34,275 nucleotides of DNA from Candidatus Aminicenantota bacterium (GTDB lineage: Bacteria; Acidobacteriota; Aminicenantia; UBA2199): NCBI GenBank assembly GCA_022865785.1, contig JALHTJ010000083.1, positions 1 to 34,275 of the forward strand, given 5' to 3'. Position numbers and translations under genes: made by a program. Position 1 is the first letter of the stretch, and the number at the start of each line of letters is the position of its first letter. Positions 1 to 8,120 of this stretch are shown here, piece after piece. Under the pieces are notes generated by a model that saw nothing but the letters and a program-made list of their open reading frames with translations, did no database searches and was not told the origin of the DNA.

Positions 1-877
1 AGACATGGTCGGTGCGGCTTTCCCGGGCCTGGATGCGCTTCTGGATATCCTTCATTTCTGTCGTGTAATCGCGGTTCTTGCTGCCCATGCTCTCAAGGTC
101 GTTCAGCACGTCCGTGGCCAGGGCGTAGCGCACCTTCAGGTCAGCGGCCATGGTTTTCATGATCACAAAATTCAATTCAGGGGACACGGATGGGTTTTTT
201 TGGGCCAGGGGCATCCATTGGCCAGCTTTGGCTTTCTTGTAAATTTCCATGGGATTGGCCAGGACGATAGGCGGGAAACCGGTCACCATTTCATAAAAAA
301 GGCTGCCGGCCGAGTAGATATCCGAGGCGAAAACCGCCTTGCCTTCGAACTGTTCCGGGGCCATATAAGGCGGGGATCCGATCTTGGTGGTGGCGAACTG
401 TTTTTCCTGCAGCAGGGTCGAAGTGCCGAAATCGGCGATCTTGACTTCGCTGTCCATGTTGATCAAAATATTTGAAGGGCGGATATCGCGGTGAATCACC
501 AATTTCTGATGGGCGAAAGCCAGCGCCGAAAGGATCTGCTTGAAATATTTCAAGGCGGTCTTGATCTCCAGGGTGCTCGTTTTGTCGAGGATCTTCTCCA
601 GGTCGGTGCCTTCAATATACTCCATGACCATGATCAGGATCCCTTCGTGGATGTCCACGGTCAGCAGTTTGACGATGTGCGGATGATCAAGCAGTCGGGT
701 CTGCAGGATGGATTCCTGCAGCAATTTGTCGGCCTGGGTGCTGGTGCGATGCGGGATCTTCAAGGCCCGCAGGCATTTCAAAATAGTGTCTTCAGCCAGA
801 TATACCGTGCCGAAACCGCCGCTTCCCAATTTCTTCACGATCTTATATTTCCCGAGCTGCCCTTTCAGTTCAAGCAT
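1..877 (-). CDS. Serine/threonine protein kinase (C-terminal part lies beyond the window start)
   Basis: Reverse-strand reading from ATG at 877: MLELKGQLGKYKIVKKLGSGGFGTVYLAEDTILK..., then VIHRDIRPSNILI (HRD loop), KIADFGTS (DFG), YMAPEQFEG (APE). Open to the window edge, so it is absent from the ORF track. Its start overlaps the rsmE stop by 8 nt. Confidence 0.93.
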   Translation of the reverse strand, partial: MLELKGQLGKYKIVKKLGSGGFGTVYLAEDTILKCLRALKIPHRTSTQADKLLQESILQTRLLDHPHIVKLLTVDIHEGILIMVMEYIEGTDLEKILDKTSTLEIKTALKYFKQILSALAFAHQKLVIHRDIRPSNILINMDSEVKIADFGTSTLLQEKQFATTKIGSPPYMAPEQFEGKAVFASDIYSAGSLFYEMVTGFPPIVLANPMEIYKKAKAGQWMPLAQKNPSVSPELNFVIMKTMAADLKVRYALATDVLNDLESMGSKNRDYTTEMKDIQKRIQARESRTDHV

Positions 878-1565
878 TTTTATAAATGGCGGCGATGGCC
901 AGCGCCGCGGTCTCGGTTTTCAGTATGCAGTCATTGATCAGGATCGGCACAAAATCATTTCCCCGAAACATTTTCTTTTCATTTTCACTGAAATCTCCGG
1001 GAGGGCCGATCACGGCCAGTACAGGGAAGGGAAAAACTTGCCCGGTTTTTTTTTCCGCATCGATATCCAGCAGGACCTTTCCCGGTATTTTTTCTGCCTG
1101 CACAACTATTTCGGCCGGCGCGACCGGAGGGAAAATCCGGGTCAGCCAATATTTCCTGTTGACTTTTAGGGACTGGGCGGCGATTTTTTCCCAGCGCCGC
1201 AATTGAGCGGCATTGTATGAAACATCGGTACGCTCGCAAAGCAGCGGCCGGATCTCATCCACGCCCATTTCCGTCAGTTTCTCGATCAGCCAGTTCATGG
1301 CATGTCCCCTGGTCAGCGAAGGAGCGATGATGATCCGTGGCTTGGGCATGGGGAAATTTTCAAAACGCAGCACCTTTACCTGCAGGCAATGGTTCTTCAG
1401 GGCGGAGATGCGGCCATGCAGCAAGCGTCCCCGGCCGTTGATAATCTCCAATTCATCACCCGGACGGCAGCGCATGACATTGGCCACATGATGGTACTCC
1501 TCGCCATCGATATTAACCTGATCATTGATAATTTCACTTGGGGAAAAAAAACGCCTTAGCCCCAT
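870..1565 (-). CDS. rsmE: 16S rRNA (uracil(1498)-N(3))-methyltransferase, RsmE family
   Basis: 231 aa; RsmE-like N-terminus (MGLRRFF...HHVANVMRCRPGDELEIINGRGR), and SPOUT C-terminal pattern VIGPPGDFSENEKK...LKTETAALAIAAIY. Confidence 0.93.
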   Translation of the reverse strand: MGLRRFFSPSEIINDQVNIDGEEYHHVANVMRCRPGDELEIINGRGRLLHGRISALKNHCLQVKVLRFENFPMPKPRIIIAPSLTRGHAMNWLIEKLTEMGVDEIRPLLCERTDVSYNAAQLRRWEKIAAQSLKVNRKYWLTRIFPPVAPAEIVVQAEKIPGKVLLDIDAEKKTGQVFPFPVLAVIGPPGDFSENEKKMFRGNDFVPILINDCILKTETAALAIAAIYKNA

Positions 1566-2668
1566 CAGTCGATCCGCTCACTCTCAAAAAGAGTTTTGTC
1601 CTTGCCGGTTTCCAGCTCACGCAGTTTTTTGAACAATTCGCTTTCCTGGCGGGAAAGGGTTTGCGGGGTCATGACGTTGATCTGGATCAGCAGGTCGCCC
1701 CGGCTCCAACGGTTAACCTGCCGGAATCCCTTGTTTTTGATCTTTAACATCTGTCCATTCTGGGCCGCGGCAGGAATTTTTATTTTTTCAGTTCCATCGA
1801 ATGCCTTGATACTGACATGGTCGCCGAGCGCGGCCTGGGAAAAAGTGATCGACAATTGGAAAAGCAGATCATTGCCATGCCTTTGAAAATATTTGTCCGC
1901 CTTGATCTTTACCATGACATACAGGTCCCCAGGTGATCCTCCCTCACTGCCGCCGGCACCTTCACCTGTTACGCGCAAACGGTTTCCCGCATCGATCCCG
2001 GCCGGAAAAATCACTTTGATTTTTTTGCTTTCGCGCACTCGCCCCTGGCCGCGGCATGTTTTGCATGGATGGGCAATAACTCGGCCGCGACCCTGGCAGG
2101 ATGAGCAGGTCGTGGCAATGGAAAAAAAACCTTGAGACATCCGCACATTCCCGCTGCCGCCGCATTTGCTGCAAACATCAGCGCTTTTTCCGGGTTCACT
2201 TCCCGCTCCATCGCAAACATCGCAGTTCCTTTCCCGGTCGACTCCAATTTCCTTTTCCACGCCCAGAAATGATTCTTCAAGGGTCAACATCACTTCCAGT
2301 CCCAGATCGTTTCCTTTGCGCGGCCCCCGCCGTTGCCGGCCGCCCGAAAAAGATCCGCTAAAACCAAACAAATCACCTAAAATATCTCCAAAATCGGAAA
2401 AGATAGAATCGGAAAAAAAACCGGAATCCTGGCCACCCCTGCTACGCAAACCCTCAACGCCATATTGGTCATAGATCTGCCTTTTTTCAACATTTCCCAA
2501 GACCGAATAGGCTTCAGAGGCCTCTTTGAATTTATCTTCAGCCTCGGGATCGTCGTGGTTGCGATCAGGATGATGCCGCATGGCCATCTTGCGATAGGCT
2601 TTTTTTATCTCTTCGGCGCTGGCATTGCGATTCACTCCTAAAATTTGATAATAATCCTTTTTGGCCAT
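1565..2668 (-). CDS. dnaJ: Molecular chaperone DnaJ
   Basis: J-domain [34 protein letters not shown] (HPD present), G/F region, four CxxCxGxG zinc-binding repeats. Confidence 0.97.
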   Translation of the reverse strand: MAKKDYYQILGVNRNASAEEIKKAYRKMAMRHHPDRNHDDPEAEDKFKEASEAYSVLGNVEKRQIYDQYGVEGLRSRGGQDSGFFSDSIFSDFGDILGDLFGFSGSFSGGRQRRGPRKGNDLGLEVMLTLEESFLGVEKEIGVDRERNCDVCDGAGSEPGKSADVCSKCGGSGNVRMSQGFFSIATTCSSCQGRGRVIAHPCKTCRGQGRVRESKKIKVIFPAGIDAGNRLRVTGEGAGGSEGGSPGDLYVMVKIKADKYFQRHGNDLLFQLSITFSQAALGDHVSIKAFDGTEKIKIPAAAQNGQMLKIKNKGFRQVNRWSRGDLLIQINVMTPQTLSRQESELFKKLRELETGKDKTLFESERID

Positions 2669-2674
2669 GCGCAG

Positions 2675-4489
2675 TTACTTGGAAAATTCAGCAGTGAGAA
2701 TGCTGTTGATCATGATACGATAAGTTTTCATTTTTTTTAAAAGGGTTTCCAGCAATTCCACATCATTGCCTTCCAGGGCTTTCTGGGAACGGTTGATCAG
2801 TGCATCGATTTCTGCGCTGTCATGAGGAGACAATTTATCAATGTATCGCTGGTAATAAAACTTGACGGTTTCCCACTCCTCCTTCAGTTGCAATTTGTCC
2901 CGAGTCAGCCTCAACTCCATTTTGTCCTTTTCTTCATATTTTTGGGCATCCTGGATGATTGTTTCGATTTCTTCCGGCGACAAGCCGCTGGAAGGCTGGA
3001 TCTTCATGCTTTGGGTGAGACCGGTCGCCTTGTCCTGCGCCGAAGCCCTGACAATGCCATTGGCATCGATTTCAAATGTGACATCAATTTGCGGAATCCC
3101 TTTCAAGGTTTGGGGGATACCGACCAAATTGAAAAATCCGAGCGATTTGTTTCCCGAAGCCGTGGCCCTTTCTCCCTGGAGCACATGGATTTTTACCGTT
3201 GTCTGGTTATCGGTGATGGTAGTGAAAACCATGGTCTTTTTTGTGGGGATGGTGGCATTGCGTTCGATGATCTTGGTGAACATGTCACCTTTGGTTTCAA
3301 CTCCCAGCGAAAGGGGGGTTACGTCAAGCAACAGCAAATCACGGACCTTACCCTTGATTATTTCCGCCTGCAGCGCCGCGCCCTGGGCAACGGCTTCTTC
3401 CGGATTGATCTGAATGTCGGGCGGCTTTCCAAAATATTCTGATAATTTTTGATAAATAATGGGCATGCGGCTCTGGCCGCCCACCAAAATGATCCGCTCA
3501 ATCTGCTCGGGCTTGACATTGATATCGCCCAATGAACTCTTTATTAAATCCAGAGAGCGGTCAATGAAATCCATGGTGAAAGATTCCAACTGGGGGCGAG
3601 TCAATTTTTTTTGAAAATGATAATTGGAGCCGTCGCTGAAATGATGCAGGTAGGGAATTGAGATCAGGGTTTCCTGATCAAATGACAATTCGATTTTTGC
3701 TTTTTCGGCGATCTGAATGACACGTTGTACGATGTCCTTGCTATCCCGTAGGTCGACGGTACTTTCCCTTTCCACTTCATGGAAAATCCAGTCACAGACC
3801 TGGGCGTCGAAATCGCTGCCCCCCAAAAAAGTGTCCCCCAGGGTGGAAACCACTTTGTAGATATCGCCATTGACTTCAACGATGGAAATGTCAAAAGTGC
3901 CGCCACCCAGATCATAAACAGCATACAGGCCATTTTTCTTGATCTTCTGCCCATAGGAGATCAAAGCTGCTGTGGGTTCATTGATGATGCGTGTGACATT
4001 CAGTCCGGCAATTTCCCCGGCTACCTTGGTAGCCTGCCTTTGGGCATCATTGAAAAAAGCGGGGACCGTGATGACCGTGTCGCCGATGGCTTCTCCCAAA
4101 TAATTTTCAGCGATGTTTTTCAGATAGGTGAGGAACATGCCGGAAATTTCTTCGGTAGAATACAGCTTTTCCGCCAACTTGATCTTGATGTCCCCGTTCT
4201 CCGCCTCTACAATATCATAGCCAACCCTTGTGCCGATCTCCTTGATCTCCGGGCTGTTGAATTTGCGGCCGATCAAACGCTTGATGCCCCAAATTGTATT
4301 TTTGCCGTTTGTGATCATTTGCCGCTTGGCGGCATTGCCGAAAATCCTCTTTTTATCATGCGTTTGGGCCAGAACCGACGGGATCACCCTGGCGCCCTCG
4401 GGATTGGGAACGATCAGGGCATCACGCCCTTCAAGGTAACTGATGCAGGAATTCGTGGTGCCCAGATCGATACCTATGTTTTTGCCCAT
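2675..4489 (-). CDS. dnaK: Molecular chaperone DnaK (Hsp70)
   Basis: 604 aa; GIDLGTTNSCISYLEG, VITVPAFFNDAQRQATKVAGEIAGLNVTRIINEPTAA, YDLGGGTFDISI, LVGGQSRMP. Confidence 0.97.
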   Translation of the reverse strand: MGKNIGIDLGTTNSCISYLEGRDALIVPNPEGARVIPSVLAQTHDKKRIFGNAAKRQMITNGKNTIWGIKRLIGRKFNSPEIKEIGTRVGYDIVEAENGDIKIKLAEKLYSTEEISGMFLTYLKNIAENYLGEAIGDTVITVPAFFNDAQRQATKVAGEIAGLNVTRIINEPTAALISYGQKIKKNGLYAVYDLGGGTFDISIVEVNGDIYKVVSTLGDTFLGGSDFDAQVCDWIFHEVERESTVDLRDSKDIVQRVIQIAEKAKIELSFDQETLISIPYLHHFSDGSNYHFQKKLTRPQLESFTMDFIDRSLDLIKSSLGDINVKPEQIERIILVGGQSRMPIIYQKLSEYFGKPPDIQINPEEAVAQGAALQAEIIKGKVRDLLLLDVTPLSLGVETKGDMFTKIIERNATIPTKKTMVFTTITDNQTTVKIHVLQGERATASGNKSLGFFNLVGIPQTLKGIPQIDVTFEIDANGIVRASAQDKATGLTQSMKIQPSSGLSPEEIETIIQDAQKYEEKDKMELRLTRDKLQLKEEWETVKFYYQRYIDKLSPHDSAEIDALINRSQKALEGNDVELLETLLKKMKTYRIMINSILTAEFSK

Positions 4490-5133
4490 TATGGTTTAGC
4501 TTCGTCTTCCTGGGGGTTGTCTTTTTCCATGGGGATCGCCACCTTGGTCAGAACCGGACGCAGTAATTTGTCATTGTAGGTAAATCCCTTCTGGTATATT
4601 TCCACTACAATCGCTTGAGTAATTCCGTCCCGCTCCTCCTTGCTCAATGCCTCGTGAAAGACCGGATCGAAGTGCTTGCCCAGGGCATCAATCTCCAACA
4701 CCTGGTTTTTCTTCAGCAAATCGAGAAACTGCCTGCGGATCATTTCCACTCCGGAAATGATCCCTTTATCGGCATCATGGCCTTTGGCCTTCAAAGCCCT
4801 CTCCAAATTGTCATATATCTGCAGCAGATCGAGCAAGAATTCATTCATCACATATCTCTGATATTCTTCCTTCTCCTTCTTCATGCGCTTGCGGAAATTG
4901 TCCATTTCGGCCAGGCCGCGCAAATATTTATCTTTGAACTCATCGCGTTCAGTCTGAATTTTCAGCAAGGCGTCTTCGGGTTCATGGATTTTGTGATGGG
5001 CTCTTTTTGCAGCTTTTTTCTTGTGACTTGTTTCGTCAGGGGAGTTTTTGTCACGGGCCTTGGCTTCATCCGCTTCCTGTTCATCGTCATCGGGAACATA
5101 GCCAATGCCTTCCTTGTTCTCATCCATTTCCAT
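4489..5133 (-). CDS. grpE: Nucleotide exchange factor GrpE
   Basis: 214 aa; GrpE-like coiled coil and EIYQKGFTYNDKLLRPVLTKVAIP; located upstream of dnaK with a TAATG junction; SD GGGGAGGG before ATG. Confidence 0.94.
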   Translation of the reverse strand: MEMDENKEGIGYVPDDDEQEADEAKARDKNSPDETSHKKKAAKRAHHKIHEPEDALLKIQTERDEFKDKYLRGLAEMDNFRKRMKKEKEEYQRYVMNEFLLDLLQIYDNLERALKAKGHDADKGIISGVEMIRRQFLDLLKKNQVLEIDALGKHFDPVFHEALSKEERDGITQAIVVEIYQKGFTYNDKLLRPVLTKVAIPMEKDNPQEDEAKP

Positions 5134-5232
5134 TTAACCCTCCCCGTTTTTGTCTGAAAAAACTCTCTCAGAGCATAGAGTGAATCCCGGCGCTGAATCG
5201 AAAAGCACCCGATTTTTTATTACATTCCGCAT
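5134..5232 (-). CDS. Putative 32-aa leaderless leader ORF immediately before grpE (MRNVIKNRVLFDSAPGFTLCSERVFSDKNGEG)
   Basis: ATG lies 6 nt after the -10 hexamer of the grpE promoter; stays open to a TAA directly abutting the grpE ATG (TAAATG). No similarity recognised. Confidence 0.4.
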   Translation of the reverse strand: MRNVIKNRVLFDSAPGFTLCSERVFSDKNGEG

Positions 5233-5238
5233 TAAAAA

Positions 5239-5267
5239 ATTTTAATATAATATACACCACTTGTCAA
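5239..5267 (-). promoter_or_regulatory. Sigma70-like promoter of the grpE-dnaK-dnaJ operon
   Basis: Reverse strand TTGACA (5267-5262), 17-bp spacer, TAAAAT (5244-5239). Confidence 0.7.
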
Positions 5268-5350
5268 TTTTTTTAACAGTTCCCCAAGACAACAATGAAC
5301 CGCACGTTTGAACAAAGCAAATATCTATCGGCTTTTTCGGAGGTGGGCGA

Positions 5351-5379
5351 TTGCGTCCAGCCTGGATTTATGCTATTTT
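5351..5379 (+). promoter_or_regulatory. Sigma70-like promoter upstream of ftsB
   Basis: TTGCGT, 17-bp spacer, TATTTT with TGc extension (TTTATGCTATTTT); 14 nt ATTTATGCTATTTT also present in the promoter at 23642-23670. Confidence 0.55.
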
Positions 5380-5417
5380 AAAAACAATGCCGGGAGCAGA
5401 ATGAGGCCGAGAATCGC

Positions 5418-5744
5418 TTGAATAAAAAAAAAGAAAATTCCCTTATCCAATCGCGCGGACTTGCTCTGCTGCTAATTTTCTTTTTGTTCATTCTGATCCT
5501 GGCTTTCGTATTCGGTGATCGGGGAATCGTTGAGATCGTCAAAACTCAAAAACAGATCAAATTCCTCCAGCAAACCATAAAAAACCTGGAAATGGAAAAA
5601 CAAAAATTAAACGAAGAAATCGAACTGCTCAAGAAAAATCCTTTGGCCTTGGAAAAAAAAGCCCGCGAAGATCTGTGGTTGATGAAAAAAAATGAAAAAG
5701 TGATTGTCCTGGTCGATGATAAAAAGGAAGCAAAACATGAATAA
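5418..5744 (+). CDS. FtsB/DivIC-like septum formation initiator protein
   Basis: 108 aa, TTG start; short N-terminus, one TM segment, coiled coil, then PLALEKKAREDLWLMKKNEKVIVL, typical of the FtsB/DivIC family. Confidence 0.85.
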   Translation: MNKKKENSLIQSRGLALLLIFFLFILILAFVFGDRGIVEIVKTQKQIKFLQQTIKNLEMEKQKLNEEIELLKKNPLALEKKAREDLWLMKKNEKVIVLVDDKKEAKHE

Positions 5745-6582
5745 CATGAAAACAGCGATACTGCTGGGAACGCTTACCGGGATTTTTCTGATTAGCGGCG
5801 CTATGGCAGGCGGAAGACAGGGCATGCTGCTGGCACTGGTTTTTGCCGGCCTGATGAATTTCGTCTCTTACTGGTTTTCTGATAAAATCGTTCTTAAGGC
5901 CTACCGGGCAAACGAATTGCCTGAAAGTGAAGCACCGCGGATATATGCCATGGTCCGCGAGCTTTCCCAGCAGGCGCAGATTCCCATGCCCGGCATTTGC
6001 GTGTTCGAGCAGGATTCCCCCAATGCCTTTGCCACCGGCCGCAACCCTGACAAAGCGGTCATTGCCCTTTCCCGCGGCATCATCCATTTAATGGGGGAAG
6101 CGGAATTAAAAGGGGTGGTCGCCCACGAATTGACCCACGTTATCAACCGTGACACATTGCTGGCCACCATTGCCGCCACCCTGGCCGGCGCCATTATGTT
6201 CCTGGGTTATCAGATGCGCTGGCTTGGCTTGTTTTCCGGCGGCGGACACAATGATGACAACCGCGGCGGCGCCTTGGGCATGATCCTGATGGCTATCTTG
6301 GCTCCTTTGGCTGCCACCATTATTCAAATGACTATTTCCCGTTCCCGGGAATTCAAGGCCGATGCCGGCGCTGCCCAGCTCACCCATAACCCCGAAGGTT
6401 TGGCTTCAGCGCTGGAAAAGCTCACCGCGTATTCCAAAAGATTGCCCCTGCAGGCCACTCGGCAAACAGCACACCTGTTCATCGTGTCGCCCCTGAGCGG
6501 CAAGGGACTGCTGTCTCTTTTTTCGACCCATCCACCGATCGAGGAACGGGTCACCCGCTTGCGGGAAATGCGCTTTACCTGA
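5737..6582 (+). CDS. htpX: Zinc metalloprotease HtpX
   Basis: VVAHELTHVINRDTLLATIAATLAGA (HExxH), NAFATGRNP, SREFKADAGAAQLT, STHPPIEERV. Start taken at ATG 5737 (MNNMKTAILLGTL) rather than the track's TTG at 5704. Confidence 0.96.
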   Translation: MNNMKTAILLGTLTGIFLISGAMAGGRQGMLLALVFAGLMNFVSYWFSDKIVLKAYRANELPESEAPRIYAMVRELSQQAQIPMPGICVFEQDSPNAFATGRNPDKAVIALSRGIIHLMGEAELKGVVAHELTHVINRDTLLATIAATLAGAIMFLGYQMRWLGLFSGGGHNDDNRGGALGMILMAILAPLAATIIQMTISRSREFKADAGAAQLTHNPEGLASALEKLTAYSKRLPLQATRQTAHLFIVSPLSGKGLLSLFSTHPPIEERVTRLREMRFT

Positions 6583-6603
6583 AACGAAACCGGATGATAG
6601 GGC

Positions 6604-7071
6604 TCAACCGACCTGAGTGGTCAGGAAAATGGCTGCCCCCATCTGGGAAATCTGATCCTGCAATTCCTCAATTTTATCAATATGGGCATCTTCATCTTTT
6701 AAAATGCTCTCTAAAATTTGACGCGTGGCAAAATCAGCCACCTCTCCGGCCAATTTGATGGATTGGTTGTAGGCCACAATGGCTTCAACTTCCGCGGCGT
6801 GATCATTGGCAAGCTGCTTGGCTATATCGGCACCGATGGTGATTTTTTTCAAATTAGAAACCACGGGCAGCCCCTCAAGGAAAAGAATCCTCCCGATAAG
6901 TTTTTCAGCGTGCTTCATCTCATCGATCGCCCTTTTTTCGAAATGCTTGTGCAGTTTCTCATAACCCCAGTCCGCGTTCATTTCAGAATGCACCATGTAT
7001 TGGTTGACAGCCGTCAGTTCGTCGGTCAAAAGCGCATTCAGCGTTCCAAGCAGTTTTTTGTTTCCTTTCAT
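6604..7071 (-). CDS. bfr: Bacterioferritin / ferritin-like diiron protein
   Basis: MKGNKKLLGTLNALLTDELTAVNQYMVHSEM...EMKHAEKLIGRILFLEGLP...EDAHIDKIEELQDQI. Start set at ATG 7071 preceded by GGAGG; the track extends further upstream in frame. Confidence 0.93.
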   Translation of the reverse strand: MKGNKKLLGTLNALLTDELTAVNQYMVHSEMNADWGYEKLHKHFEKRAIDEMKHAEKLIGRILFLEGLPVVSNLKKITIGADIAKQLANDHAAEVEAIVAYNQSIKLAGEVADFATRQILESILKDEDAHIDKIEELQDQISQMGAAIFLTTQVG

Positions 7072-7131
7072 TCTATCCTCCATAGTTGGTTTGCGACAAG
7101 GGGATTGCCCCATTTTCGCAACTCCTTGTAT

Positions 7132-7160
7132 ATGGTATATGTTTGGCAGAAAAATGTAAA
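7132..7160 (-). promoter_or_regulatory. Sigma70-like promoter upstream of bfr
   Basis: Reverse strand TTTACA, 17-bp spacer, TACCAT. Confidence 0.5.
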
Positions 7161-7228
7161 GCAAAGAAATTGCTTTCAATATTAATTAAAAACTTTGTCA
7201 GCCAATCACCAAATTGTTGCGGACTCTT

Positions 7229-8008
7229 TCAATGCTTCTCGCGGTTAAAGAGCGAGGGCAGCACTTTTTTCAGCAGCTTTTCTCCTTTTTCTTTCATTTG
7301 ATCCGAAAATTTCTTTTCAGGGCCGGTTATCTCGGCCAATTTTTTTCGAGCTAAGTCATGGTTCGGCTCGAGCTCGAGTGTTTTGCGGAAATAAACTTCA
7401 GCACGTTTCCGCAAGCCCACTGAATAAAAAAGCATGCCCAGGGCTGCAACATGTACGGCATTCCAAGGTTCAATTTCGACGGCTTTCAACAGGTTTTGCT
7501 CGGCTTGGCGTTTCATAGGGGGGAATTCACTCTGGCATAACCCGAGCAACAAATAGTATTCGGCTTTGCTAGGATTTTGCCGGATTGCCTCTTCGATTGC
7601 TATAATGGTTTTCTGGAAATTTCCCTGATTGAAAAGGGTTAATGCCTTCCGGTATAGAGTCTTGGCAAATTCGACCGTGTCTTCCTTGGCATCGGGAGGG
7701 ATGAACTCTTTATAGCCTCGCCTTTCATATTCACCGCGTTTGTTATAGTCGCTAAGGACTTGGAAAGCGCGCTGCAATTGCTTGGCAATCGCTTGACCTC
7801 TACGCGCGGCTTCATTCTGCCCCAGAGAAGCAAGCCGAGCGCTTGACAACTCTTCGCTAAGTTGGCGATACGCCGCTTCAATCTCCTTTTGTGTTGCCGT
7901 CAGTGTCAACCCCAGCAGAGTAAAATAGTTATATCCCGGGGCTTTCAACCGCGCCTGCAATTCATCGATGCGGGCCACCAACTTTATATTCTGATTGGCC
8001 TCGTTCAT
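7229..8008 (-). CDS. TPR protein with an N-terminal J-like domain lacking HPD
   Basis: 259 aa; NYFTLLGLTLTATQKEIEAAYRQLSEEL...AFQVLSDYNKRGEYERRGYKEF resembles a J-domain; C-terminal TPR-like repeats (FQKTIIAIEEAIRQNPSKAEYYLLLGLC, KRAEVYFRKTLELEPNHDLARKKLAEI). Confidence 0.8.
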   Translation of the reverse strand: MNEANQNIKLVARIDELQARLKAPGYNYFTLLGLTLTATQKEIEAAYRQLSEELSSARLASLGQNEAARRGQAIAKQLQRAFQVLSDYNKRGEYERRGYKEFIPPDAKEDTVEFAKTLYRKALTLFNQGNFQKTIIAIEEAIRQNPSKAEYYLLLGLCQSEFPPMKRQAEQNLLKAVEIEPWNAVHVAALGMLFYSVGLRKRAEVYFRKTLELEPNHDLARKKLAEITGPEKKFSDQMKEKGEKLLKKVLPSLFNREKH

Positions 8009-8022
8009 ACTGTTTCCCCTTC

Positions 8023-8051
8023 TTTATATTATTTTTTGCTATTATTGTAAA
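8023..8051 (-). promoter_or_regulatory. Sigma70-like promoter upstream of the J-like/TPR gene
   Basis: Reverse strand TTTACA, 17-bp spacer, TATAAA, then an SD-like AAGGGG before ATG. Confidence 0.65.
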
Positions 8052-8120
8052 GCCAACGGAGATTTTTTTGAAGCCGTAGAAACTCAGAGCGATTTTCTAT
8101 TTGTTTGTTCCTGAATTAAG

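Noticed and set aside
3779-4579. 266-aa plus-strand ORF opposite dnaK (and similar 206/183-aa ORFs at 2822-3442)
   Set aside because: Shadow ORFs antisense to a clearly coding dnaK; no recognisable motifs.
5161-5180. CIRCE-like inverted repeat (ACTCT ... AGAGT) upstream of grpE
   Set aside because: Does not match TTAGCACTC-N9-GAGTGCTAA and the symmetric arms are only 5 bp.
5421-5430. Poly-A run at the ftsB start as a programmed slippage site
   Set aside because: A-rich Lys codons are common throughout this window; no alternative frame product is supported.
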